DNA from: Cercis canadensis
Taxonomy: Eukaryota; Streptophyta; Magnoliopsida; Fabales; Fabaceae
Assembly: GCA_003255065.1 (NCBI GenBank)
Contig: QAOA01001066.1
Span: 3,155,397 to 3,219,396 of the forward strand
DNA: 64,000 bases
Direction of reading: 5' to 3'
Shown: one piece after another, positions 46,301-56,541 of the stretch
Position numbering within the stretch: position 1 is the stretch's first letter
Layout: each line of letters opens with the position of its first letter
Notes under the pieces: model-generated
Seen by the model: the letters and a program-made list of their open reading frames with translations, nothing else
The model's database searches: none
Told to the model about the DNA's origin: nothing
Translations under genes and position numbers: made by a program

Positions 46301-46924
46301 ATATAAAATAAATTATATTTCTTATAAATCACAAAATTCCATGTATGAAGTTATCCTTATATCAACATGAATCATTTACTGGAGCCAGCAGTTTAAGACC
46401 ATTCATTCATCTGTCCATATTAGAAAGCATTATGACCTTGTAGCCCTATTTTGCAATTTTTTTGTGTCACCCAAACAGAAGGAAAGAATAAATAAATAAA
46501 CACACAGGGAAAAGAGAGTTACTTTTCTCTATAGAATGGTGTGATTTCTTTGATGAATTCCTCTGGTGTCAACGGGAGGTCATAGTCCTTAACAAGGATA
46601 GCCGCTGAATCCTTCTGTGTCATCCCCAACCTCTTCTTCTCCTCCTTCTCCCTATCTAGTTCTTTCCCATACTTTGCCAAAAATCCCTTCAATACGCCCC
46701 TCGTAGCCCTTTCTGCAGAAAAATTATCAAACCACACACAGTATTAAGAGGAAAAAAAGATCAAAAATAACTCATCTAATGGAATGCTCGCACTTCGCGA
46801 ACAACAGGACTATAGAAAACTATAGTAGAGGCATACCGGTATCCAAAAGTGTCCCATCCAAGTCAAATATGACAGCCAAAATTTTGGCTTCTTTATTGCA
46901 AGTTTTGTGCTCACAGCAGCTCAT
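43345..46924 (-). CDS. HAD phosphatase fused to a degenerate riboflavin-kinase domain (FHY-like)
   Basis: A homologue of the plant bifunctional riboflavin kinase/FMN hydrolase. Eleven exons fit: 46924-46837, 46712-46523, 46028-45898, 45499-45430, 45146-45081, 44892-44741, 44607-44530, 44249-44113, 43779-43687, 43449-43345 (ten coding exons shown), summing to 1110 nt, 369 residues, near the 379 of Arabidopsis FHY. The HAD half is complete: DLDGT with nucleophile Asp21 and Asp23, ALASNS, Lys in SGKPSP, and IEDS. The second half retains GVYFGW and ILLVGYLRE, landmarks of riboflavin kinase, but lacks the usual ATP-loop GRGS..LG.PTAN and the region with the catalytic Glu. So FMN (or another phosphate ester) hydrolysis is plausible, riboflavin phosphorylation is not. 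An in-frame ATG at 47032 exists, but the start at 46924 fits the family. Confidence 0.88.
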
Positions 46925-48628
46925 GGCAGCACAAAAATCGAGTCTTTGGGTGATGGGTACATTGTGAGGTGGTGGGTGGCAGTCTTTTAAATACCAAGCA
47001 GAGCAGAAGGCGGCATCGCATGAGCTTTCCACAAATTGTATGATTCTGGATCCTTATTAGCGTAAAGGAACTTCACAATTTCAAGACCATCACTGTTCTA
47101 TGCCAAAGAACATTCATATTGCGGAGGCAACTCTGGTTGTTGAAAAGAAAATGTTGAATAATCAACGCAATCCTAAAAAATCAATATTCTGGGATCAAAT
47201 AATTAATCTTTTCAGGAGTAAGAGACGTGGTAGAACCCACACCCACTTCATCATAAACTCAAGCACGGATTCTCACCATTGGGTACCTCCGCAGCATGAT
47301 CCTATGAATATTCTATCCACTCACCTAAGACCTAGGAGGCATACGTAGATGAGCTGAAAATGACCTCATTCAATCGCTGCACGTGCCTTAATAGTGGTTA
47401 ATACAAATAAGAACAAGTTGGGGAAATGGCAATCGAATTGGCACCGCTTCCCCACTTGACAACAGATTCCAGTTAATTACTACCACAAGAATTTGTTCTT
47501 GTGTTCGTTAACGTCTTTATTCTCTACTGCAATATTAAAGGAAAAAGCTTTACAAGCACATTCCCTACTCCATAGATAGCAAGAGGGGATTTCGATTTCG
47601 ATAGCATATTATTATCAATGTACCTGATTGGGTGTTTTCGTGCATAAAGTGGTTGCTTTGATTTATATTAATATATAATAATTTTCCTTGGAGTATAGTT
47701 TTTATTTATCATACGACCTATTATCNTTTCCTTGGACTATAGTTTTTATTTATCATACGACCTATTATCTCCTCGAATATGTTAATGTTAGCCTGTCCCA
47801 GAATCTCCTATGACGAAGAAATTACCTTCCTGTCTCAAAAGCTTACTCTTTTTCACTAACAAAGAAGAAAAGAAAAATGTTCGAAAAATTAGCATCCAAA
47901 AATAATGCCTCTAAACACCTCATTGCTAAGAGAAAATTAATGCTCCTTAAAAAGTCTTCTTCTAAAAATAAATTTTCAAAAATCAAAACAGGATTTATTT
48001 TTTAAAAGAAATTGACAACTTTGGAGTTCGACCCCCCCAAAAATAAAATATCCAACAACCTAGCCTTCAGTAGTCAGTAGGCATTGATTGAACACGGTAA
48101 GAATTCCCAGGATTCCTGAAGTGCTTAGCTCAGGATTTTTTTATTTGTTTTATGGGTCCTTTTCTCCATTACTTTCATATTATACTTTTTTGGAGTAAAA
48201 TAATTGGTAAAGAATTGAAGGTCAATATAATACTATGAAATATAAACTAAGAATCTTCAACATTGCAGTATCTCCATACAAGGCTGCAGAGCATCTTTCA
48301 TTAGAACAAGAAATACAGCATAAGCAATCCTCGTCACTCAATCCCCCAAAGACAGGAGGAAATGATTGGGGATGAAACAGGCCATTTCCAGACACCACAC
48401 GATAAAACAGACCATAATATGGCACAAATAGAGTTTTTTTCTTCTTTTTTTTTTTTTTTTTTCCTTTTCTTTTTCCCCGTTGGGAACTGCGGCCAATCAA
48501 CAAGAAACAAAGAGTAAAACAATGGAACCCTATCTATAACTAAATACCATAGATGAATTATCAGCCTCACATGTTTCATCCCTGAACGCATCATCAAGTC
48601 CTAAGGACGGTGCCAACCGCCGTGTGCC
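46925..48628. other. Intergenic region with a 43-bp duplication at an assembly mark
   Basis: HAD promoter and 14-3-3 3' flank, 1.7 kb. A 43-bp sequence is repeated either side of an undetermined base at 47726. A poly(T) tract is at 48446-48462. The 82-codon open frame at 47100-47348 has no recognisable content. Confidence 0.5.
47683..47769. repeat. 43-bp direct duplication flanking an undetermined base
   Basis: 47683-47725 and 47727-47769 are identical except one base (GGAGTAT versus GGACTAT), and the single n at 47726 sits exactly between them. This is what an unmerged contig overlap would look like. Confidence 0.9.
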
Positions 48629-51600
48629 TCACTGCACAGAAGTAACAAGACATATAAATGAAAGCAGTCAAACAGAAATGCTAATGGTAGTTATCATGCA
48701 TAAATAAATTACTCACTTCTGCATCCTCAGGTCCACCAAGCTTGGCAGTGCCATTCACTTTCTGGGCATCTTCTGTGACAACAGGAAGATAAAAATGCAG
48801 TAAGGATTGAAGTGCTAAAAAAAAAGCACCAAGATGGACATGATTGTCATAATAAATGGTCAAACAGAACTAACCACTTCACAAGTTAATGCTAGTTACA
48901 CTACTACAAGAATCTTTAAAACAAAAACATGAATGCGTATTTTCTTCTCTTCACTATTCCAATATCAGTGAGTTCACATTAGTTTAGCATCACGTAAAAA
49001 TATCAAACTCAGTTGTTATTAAGAAGTTCACAGGCATGACTTATAGTTTAAAATCCAAGAATGCCATACAAAATTACAGACGCGATGGGATCACAAATTG
49101 TAAAGAACTGTTGAGCATTGACTTAAGCTTCTCTTACCAAATAGAATTATCAACTGCCAAAAAGGAAGTCCATGATAGATAAACAGAACTAACTCCCTCA
49201 TTGCATATGAATAAATCAGTCTGTGGACGCTTTCCCTTTTGACAAGACAACACAGTCTTTACTGTATAGTAGCCCATCTGTCCATTCATTTGTAAAATTA
49301 CATTTGTTGGGTGTATATCTACCTTCTTTTGCAACTAGGCCCTATAAAACTTAGATATGAAAGCACTTCTGTAAAAATGATACGACAGCAACCACTAGGA
49401 TGTACTAAAGTGTAAATACTATGTCTACCCAAAAAATAGTTTAAATACTATGAGAAATGGATGATCTAATGATTTAGCTTCAATAATTCAGGCAAGTGAT
49501 AAATACTGCTCCAGAAATAAGGCACATAACATAATTTTAAATGATATAGCTAACACCACCACGAACTGCATCTGTGAAGAGAGGCATACAAACCAACCAC
49601 TTTCAAGTAGCTTGAACATATAATTGAACAAATGATTTAACAAAAGCACATAAGCGTTTTATGGAAATGTTGATTAAATTATAAAACATAACGAATTATA
49701 TGTCCTCCACAAATACTCACCTCCATCTTCTGGGATGTCAGAAGTCCACAAGGTAAGGTTGTCCCTGAGAAGCTGCATGATCAATGTGCTATCTTTGTAA
49801 GACTCCTCGTTCAAGGTGTCAAGCTCTGAGATTGCTTCATCAAAAGCTTGCTTTGCAAGATGACAGGCCCTGAAAGGTGGAAAATACAATCTCCCACATG
49901 AAGCACGAGAACATTAATTACATTATTCAGCAAAAGAAATAACACCCACAAACCTTTCTGGTGAATTCATGATCTCATAATAGAAAACTGAGAAATTTAA
50001 AGCCAGACCCAATCTGATGGGGTGCGTAGGAGGTAATTCAGCCTCTGCTGCAGTGGTAGCAGACTGCATTGAAACAAATCATACTAGAGTGAGACTCCTT
50101 TGAACTACAATTTTTCCAGAAACTAAATTGTTGATGAATGAAGCAGTTCTTTCTATGGATTCTCCAATTAGTAGAACTCACATTAAAATATCATATAATC
50201 TTTTCAAGCAAGCCACCAAAAGTCCACAACATCAATACAATAGCAAACACAACAAAACTCAACACTTTTCAGTCTACCAAAACCAAAGATTACAAGGAAA
50301 ATGAAGAATAGAAAATAACAATCTATAGAATAGCAATCACTGAGAGGCACTACTTATTTTTAAAATTTTAATTAATCCAGAAAATAACAATCTATAGAAT
50401 AGAATTGGGTCCAATTAGCAAAACGAAGAACAGAAGAAAAAGACAAAAAGAAAATTAAATTGTACCTCATATGCTTTCATTGACTGATCAGCAGCCTCCC
50501 TCTTCTCGTTACCTGCCTTAAATTCTGCAAGATAACGATAATAATCTCCTTTCCTGCAACCAGAATATTTGAACACCTATAATCATCATATGCAAGCACC
50601 AATATACTAGAGAATAAGAAACGAATGCTCACATCTTATAGTAAAACACAGTTGATTCACCAGCTGTGGCTGATGGTATAAGGTGTTCATCTATCACTCG
50701 CATAACATCATCACAGATGTTTGAAAGCTCTAATTCAACCTTCTGTCTGTACTCCTTAATTCGTTTTGCATTTACTTCATTTCCTTTTGCTTCTTCTTTT
50801 TGCTCAATTGAAGACAGAATCCTCCATGATGCTCTGCGAGCACCAATCACATTCTTATAGCCAACAGAAAGCAAATTTCGCTCTTCAACTGTCAGTTCAA
50901 CATCTAGATTTGCAATCCTCTTCATTGCATCCACCATCTCTGTTACAAATAGATGCAGAAACAAAAAACCATGAATCAAACTTCATACTTCTTATCAATA
51001 TAACCCACTGCAAAACTGGAATCAAATAACAATAAATCAAACCCACTGCCATTTTTTAGGAAAATTGAGGACACACTTGGCTGATCAAAATGCTTGAATA
51101 CTTTAACAATCATGTGAAAACTAATGCGACTCAGATAAGTTCTACCAAAAGAGATCCAGAGCTGTGGAACTTTTCAGGCCAGTTACTCAGAAGCATAAAT
51201 TCCAAAAGCTTTACGAAGTCATGGCAAAACTACTGAATTAAAAATATATATATATATATATATATCGCGCTAATACAGATGTAGTCTTGAGTGCATTCTA
51301 CTCTATGTTATTTAAAAATCCCAAAACCCTTCTACAGATTGTTTTCCCTCCCCCTCCCCCCAGAAAAAGAAGACATAAAAAAAAGTTCAGTCAATTTTAC
51401 TCCAAACCAAATAGTTACCTACAACAACAACAACAACAAAATTAGTAATAAAGCAAAGCCCAAACCTACTCAAAATTCAATTTTTTTCCAACTGTACAGA
51501 CTGTAATCTAATTTTGACAAGAATTAAATGGGACCAAACATCATGCTGAAACGCAGAAAAAGCAAATAGAGACACAAATTGATCAGACCAAAACTCAGGA

Positions 51601-51797
51601 AAAGCACACAAATTTACTCAAAAGGGATTAAAATAAGAGATTACATAAGCAGATATATACACAATCAATTATATCTACATGCATGTCTAATTGGGTATGC
51701 AGAGGAATACAAGTAAGCCCTAACCATCGTATCGCTCTGCCTGCTCGGCGAGCTTGGCGACATAGACGAAGTTCTCACGCTCTTTGGAGGATGCCAT
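48629..51797 (-). CDS. GRF9-like: 14-3-3 protein, epsilon group (GRF9/mu-like)
   Basis: A phosphoserine/phosphothreonine-binding adaptor of 261 residues that works as a dimer in the cytosol and nucleus. Exons are 51797-51725, 50939-50633, 50553-50466, 50063-49954, 49869-49721, 48772-48717 and a last exon that supplies only the stop codon (48631-48629). The sum is 786 nt. The N-terminal dimer helices ([19 protein letters not shown]), the groove signature [20 protein letters not shown], and [20 protein letters not shown] are all present. The C-terminal tail is [19 protein letters not shown]. Reading through the last donor would give an alternative end [11 protein letters not shown]. Intron 1 is 785 bp, with a (TA)n run at 51246-51266. 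Subgroup assignment is from the tail and from remembered synteny. Confidence 0.95.
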
Positions 51798-53603
51798 GGC
51801 CGATCTCAAGAAGACTAGGGTTCTCTGCTACGCCAAATCTCTTCTCTACTCCCGTCTTCTTGCTCGAGGCTGTAGAAAGAGTGTCACTGTCGGAGCAAAA
51901 GGAACTCCGGTGAAATCTCCAAAACCTCCCTGTCTTTTTCTCTATTATTATTTTTTGTTTTTGGTATATTGGTCCTTTTGATGTTAGACATACACTCTTT
52001 TTTTTCCTTATAAAAAGTGCAATAAAGACCACGGATATGCTTACGTGTTTATGAGCAGAGACTAACTGAGTTTCTAACCAGCCAATGATAGCCACGTATG
52101 CAACCGAATCTCGGTAAGCACCCGGAAAATCTTCGAACGAATTGAAATATGCCGCGTCATCCTCAGTAACCAATCAGGATTTAGCACTTTTCTACTCTGG
52201 TGGGATGATTTGTACTTTAGATTTGGTTTCTGTTGTTGGGCCTACAGCAACCGTGTTGGACATGGTCTGTGCCCCATTACGTTTGATGCCTTCAGAGAGT
52301 AAATTCTGGCCCACTTGGCAATTGGGTTAGGTGTGACAACTTGGACTGTTCTCGTTGATGATCACATCAATTTCAAATTTGTTTGATATCTCTTTTTTAT
52401 TATTATTATTAATTAAAAAATTTCAAAATAAATTATACTGTGCGATTTTCAGATAAAATAAATTTATGTATTTCTTCTTTTTTTCATTGTTTATTTAGAC
52501 TATGTGTTCATGACTTCATGGTATTTAATGATGCTCTAATTATAATAGCATAGAAATTTCTCATGTGTTTTTTATGCTGCTTTTGTTTCTCACATTTCAT
52601 TATTTTTTTTTACATTACTTTTTATTTAATAGGTCTTTCCACTTAAAAATATATTTGTGTTAGATAAATAATTTTAGGAAGAGTGGATTAATAATCACTA
52701 ACTAATGTATATACTAATGATTGTAAATGTTTGAGTAATATTATTTACACATTGTTTGATATCATATTGGCACAAATTGTCACAAATAAATTTTTCTTTT
52801 TCTCTTTGGTAATCAAAATGATAGTAAAGATAAGTTACTCCAATACTATTAGGCATAGTGTCAGCGATATGCTTAAGATCTCACGAGGGGACAGACAGAG
52901 ACCCACATATAAGATTATCTTTGAGACATTTTTTTGGCCTATAGAAGAGATTACTTAATTAGAACCTAGACTTTAAAGGATTTCCTTGACGAGAATTGCC
53001 CACCAAATAGGATTTTCTTAAATTTTATAAATGAATTTCTCTAAACTATTAAGAAAATTAATATGAATTAAATTTTATTACCTCACTTAGTTAACATAAT
53101 CTAACACTAGATGATGTATAAAAACATATTTCTTTAATTGATTTGAGATGATGATTGTAAGTAATTGAAAATGACTGATGTGCGTCAGGAATAACGATAT
53201 CATTATAGGTAGCAGCACCTTTCATAGAAAGAAACGATATTATGGTGATGGACATATATTGGTGTAGTTGATGGGAATAATGAAATAATCATCAAAATAA
53301 ATAGGAGCCAAATATTGACACATTTTGTGAATGATGAAAGTCTTGTATAGCAAAACCCAATTTATTCAAATAAACTCCTAACCAAGAATGTTGACAATCT
53401 TATTTGTAGTTCAATAGTGAAACTCACCGACACAGCTCAAGCCAAGGCCCAAACATAAAAAACAAATTTAAGAAAAAAAAAAACAAAACAAAATTCCTTG
53501 ACAAAATTGATTCAGACAAATTTATACTATCTTATCAAAGCTTCACTTGACAAGTCAAAAATGAAAATTAGACAGCTAAATGTGAAAGTGAAAGTAGAAG
53601 AAA
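51798..53603. other. Intergenic region, 1.8 kb
   Basis: 14-3-3 promoter and the 3' flank of the gag-derived gene. It contains a truncated SINE-like repeat at about 52815-53015. Otherwise AT-rich; no gene seen. Confidence 0.5.
52815..53015 (-). mobile_element. SINE-like element, partial copy
   Basis: About 200 bases resemble 59490-59690 by eye, sharing AGTAAAGATAAGTTA, a GACAGA/GCAGATAGA-type stretch, GAGACATTTTTTT/CAAGACATTTTTTT, TATAGAAGAG and TAGGATTTTCT/CAGAATTTTTT. The tRNA-like head seen in the other copy is absent, so this is a 5'-truncated relative. Confidence 0.5.
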
Positions 53604-54830
53604 TCAGTCGGCACAAGATACTCTAGATACAAGGCTATTGTTTCTCACAAGCTTTTTCTTCCAACACTGATGTTTCCAGCATTGACACTGGTTCTTCTTC
53701 ACATTCCCCGCCATAGATTCAACACCTTTTTCTCCTTCATCTCCTCCAATGTTCCCTTTAACAGTGCTTCTCGCTCCCATGGAAATCGACCTCACAAGTT
53801 CCTTCCCTGCCTCATCACTCCCACTCCCCTGCTTCTCCTTTCTCTGCCTCCTAAGCTCCCCCATCCCCTCTCTAACCTCGCAATCTTGCTCTTCATGCTT
53901 TCCCTCGCAAAACCCACAAATCTGAACCATTTGCTTCGTTTCCCGAATGCTTCTCACTTGCTCAAAACTGAAAGCCAGTCTCAGTGCATCGTTTAACGAA
54001 TTGGGTTTCTGCAGCAGAATCCAATCATGGAACTCTGCTCTTAATCCATCAATGAAGACCCCTTTGAGCAAAGCATCAGGAAGCCCACTTTCCGGCCACC
54101 TCTTCAAAATCCATTGCAGTCTCAAAAAGTAGGATCTAACACTTTCCTTGTCTCCTTGATTGATTGTCATAAGCTCTGATCTTAACTCTTCGATGAGTTC
54201 AATTTTATAGTACGCTTGTAAAAATGAAGATTTTATCTCATCCCATGAAAGAGAAGGGTAGGGCTCGATGTTAAGGTCGTACCAGAGCGCGGCTTCTTCT
54301 TCAAGCGTGACGGGGAAGATCCTCATTAACATTTCAATGGAGGATGCATTATTTGCTGTGCAAACCTTGTTGAAACGGCTCAAATGGGTAATTGGGCATT
54401 CACTCGGAGTTCCTCGGAAGATGGGTAAAGGAGCAATTTTTATGTAGGGGGCATTTTGAGTAATGGGTTGTGAGGGATTTGGAAAATTCGAAGCAGACAT
54501 TGAAGAGGTTACTCTTGCTCCATCAATGTGATTGCTCTCTGAAACATATTTGGGGGCGTGCGAGGAAGATTGATAAAATTGGTTACCCTTTTCATTTGAT
54601 TCATCGTCGGCAGAGTCTTCCTCTTCGTTTACAAATTGTTCATCTTCATCTCCCTGGGATTCATCGTAGAGAGATTGAGAAGGAGAAGCCTCAGCATAAT
54701 CATCGTCATCTTCTTCTTCAGTCCTATCTCTTGGAATTCTCCGGCGAGGCTTGCCAGTGGCGGGAGTAGAAGATGAAACGGAGAATTCAGGTGATGAAGT
54801 AGATTGCCGGTGTTTACGGTTACGAGCCAT
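53604..54830 (-). CDS. Gag-derived stand-alone gene, LTR-retrotransposon kin
   Basis: A single open frame of 408 residues without introns. The first 110 residues are Ser-rich and very acidic. The central 110-290 region (NAPYIKIAPLPIFRGTPSE, then EEEAALWYDLNIEPYPSLSW) is a retrotransposon gag domain of the Gypsy-like type. A Cys/His cluster at about residue 308 (CGFCEGKHEEQDC) resembles a zinc knuckle, followed by basic and Cys-rich sequence. The frame looks whole. I see no protease, reverse transcriptase or integrase reading frame and no long terminal repeats within about 2 kb on either side. So it may be a domesticated gag gene rather than a living element. An acidic disordered N-terminus is not typical of element gags. 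Role unknown. Confidence 0.75.
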   Translation of the reverse strand: MARNRKHRQSTSSPEFSVSSSTPATGKPRRRIPRDRTEEEDDDDYAEASPSQSLYDESQGDEDEQFVNEEEDSADDESNEKGNQFYQSSSHAPKYVSESNHIDGARVTSSMSASNFPNPSQPITQNAPYIKIAPLPIFRGTPSECPITHLSRFNKVCTANNASSIEMLMRIFPVTLEEEAALWYDLNIEPYPSLSWDEIKSSFLQAYYKIELIEELRSELMTINQGDKESVRSYFLRLQWILKRWPESGLPDALLKGVFIDGLRAEFHDWILLQKPNSLNDALRLAFSFEQVRSIRETKQMVQICGFCEGKHEEQDCEVREGMGELRRQRKEKQGSGSDEAGKELVRSISMGARSTVKGNIGGDEGEKGVESMAGNVKKNQCQCWKHQCWKKKLVRNNSLVSRVSCAD

Positions 54831-55082
54831 GTTTGAATTTGTTTATGAGAACCAGAATCTGTGATCGTTGTTTGGTTTCTTATGAACATGTCTGTTTCAC
54901 GAAGCAAATGATGGGTTCGGAAGAAAGATAACCGCCGGGGAAGAGGCGTACTAATGGGCCGTTGCTTCTGGTCGTAATGGGCCATAATTGGGCTTCACAT
55001 AATGGGCCATAATATATAATGGTTTTTCTCTAATCGATAATATTTGGGCTAAAAGAGTACGTTTAAAACTGATTTTTCTCTC

Positions 55083-55117
<35 letters not shown>

Positions 55118-55830
55118 NTTATAGTAATGTATATTTAACATTCATCATCCTCTTTTATTGAAAATAGTCAGAATATTTTTTTAATTCAGTTCTTTTTCAC
55201 GACAAAATAATATATTAGTTGGCCTTCTAGATAATTGGAGTCTGCTCGTATCATTCTCTAAAAACTAAGTACAGGTTGGAGTGATATGTACCCTTTACTC
55301 TTTGACATTTTAAGAGTCTGAGGTATATAGTTAATATTCGAATGGTAGAAAATAGACCAATTAAATATTTCCGATGAAATTTTTGTCTTATGTGGAGATG
55401 TAAATCATTTTACATTTCCTTAGAAATCAGAGAGAGGTTGTTAAAAATGAAATACACCTATTAATTCTATTTTTATTTTTGACTCTCACCGCTATATATA
55501 TATATATATATATATCAAAGAGTACTGAAAAGGGAAAACTATTTTTTTTAATTTAATTTTCTCTAACTAGCACACTCTACGCTTCAAAACTAAAGCTTGC
55601 AACAAGAAATTGAACCAAAGGTAAATACATGATACCATAATATTTTTTTTTCAAAAATTACAAGTGTGAGACATGAATGGTACCAAAGAAAAAAAAAAAC
55701 AGGTACGTACATGAATCACCCAAAAGGACTTTTTTTGAACCAAAAATAAAAAGAAAATAAAAGAAAAATTACGTATTGTTTCAGATATTTTGATGCATCA
55801 TTATTTATTGTTAATTGATTTGCATGAGCA
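54831..55830. other. Intergenic region
   Basis: Upstream DNA of the gag-derived gene and the 3' flank of the HIPP gene. A poly(T) tract with an undetermined base at 55118 and a (TA)n run at 55494-55515 are the only notable items. Confidence 0.5.
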
Positions 55831-56541
55831 TCACATAACAGAGCAAGCATGAGGATTGTCGTCACTGAAGGCAGCCCCAGTTTGACGGCCAAAAATGGAA
55901 GAGTGAGAAGGATAATGATAGTATCGAGGATCACTGCTATCATAACCATGCTTGTAGTAGTTATAATGAGATCTTGGCTGGGGAGCAAAGTAATTGAGTG
56001 GCCCATTACTATGGTGCTGTTGATAATACTCCTCGTTCTGAAAATTTGCACTGTAAGGAAGCTGCCACAGCTCAGCTCTCCTTCCTGTTTTCCTCACTGT
56101 TTTCAGAACCTTCTTTTGGTCGGCATAGCCGGTCACCGTCACCTTCTGCATGCTCATGTCTATGTCTATGTTATCCACACCTTAACCAAACAATCACAGA
56201 AGACGAAAAAGTTTCAGTTATATGAAGAAAAACAAGATGAGGAAAATAGAGCAAATGATATATATAGTTGCACAACTTTAAAATTCAAAAACCTATACCT
56301 AAACTTTTTCCTTTTTGATGTTGATAACATTTTACGACTAACATTAACAAAAGATTTATGGTTTACCTTTCAACTTTTGAAGTGCACTTTTCACCTTGCT
56401 TTCACATCCAGCACAATCCATGTGTACTCGCATCTCTATTATCTAAATGGAAGGGGTAAAGAATAAAACGTATATTAAAATCCTCCATAGAGAACTCATC
56501 ACAAAAACAAGGGAAGAGAGAGAGGTGTTGCTTACCGTCAT
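55831..56541 (-). CDS. Heavy-metal-associated isoprenylated plant protein (HIPP)
   Basis: A 143-residue metal-binding protein of the HIPP family, which anchors to membranes by a prenyl group and takes part in metal handling and stress. Exons are 56541-56536, 56442-56367 and 56180-55831, summing to 432 nt. Exon 1 codes only Met-Thr. The HMA domain carries the copper/zinc motif MDCAGC (Cys12 and Cys15), followed by the family's KKVLKTVRKTGRRAELWQLPY. The tail is rich in Tyr, His and Asn and ends CSVM, a CaaX box expected to be farnesylated (Met at the last place favours farnesyl transferase). The start is fixed by the microexon, since the downstream exon on its own has no upstream methionine before the HMA strand. 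Confidence 0.92.

Noticed and set aside
47100-47348. 82-codon plus-strand open frame upstream of the HAD gene
   Set aside because: No family resemblance, no splice support, lies in a promoter region; likely chance.
48003-48030. tRNA B-box-like GTTCGACCCCCC
   Set aside because: No A box at the right distance and no cloverleaf could be drawn.
52000-56500. A complete LTR retrotransposon around the gag-derived gene
   Set aside because: No pol frames or paired terminal repeats were found; unrelated host genes lie within a few kilobases on both sides.
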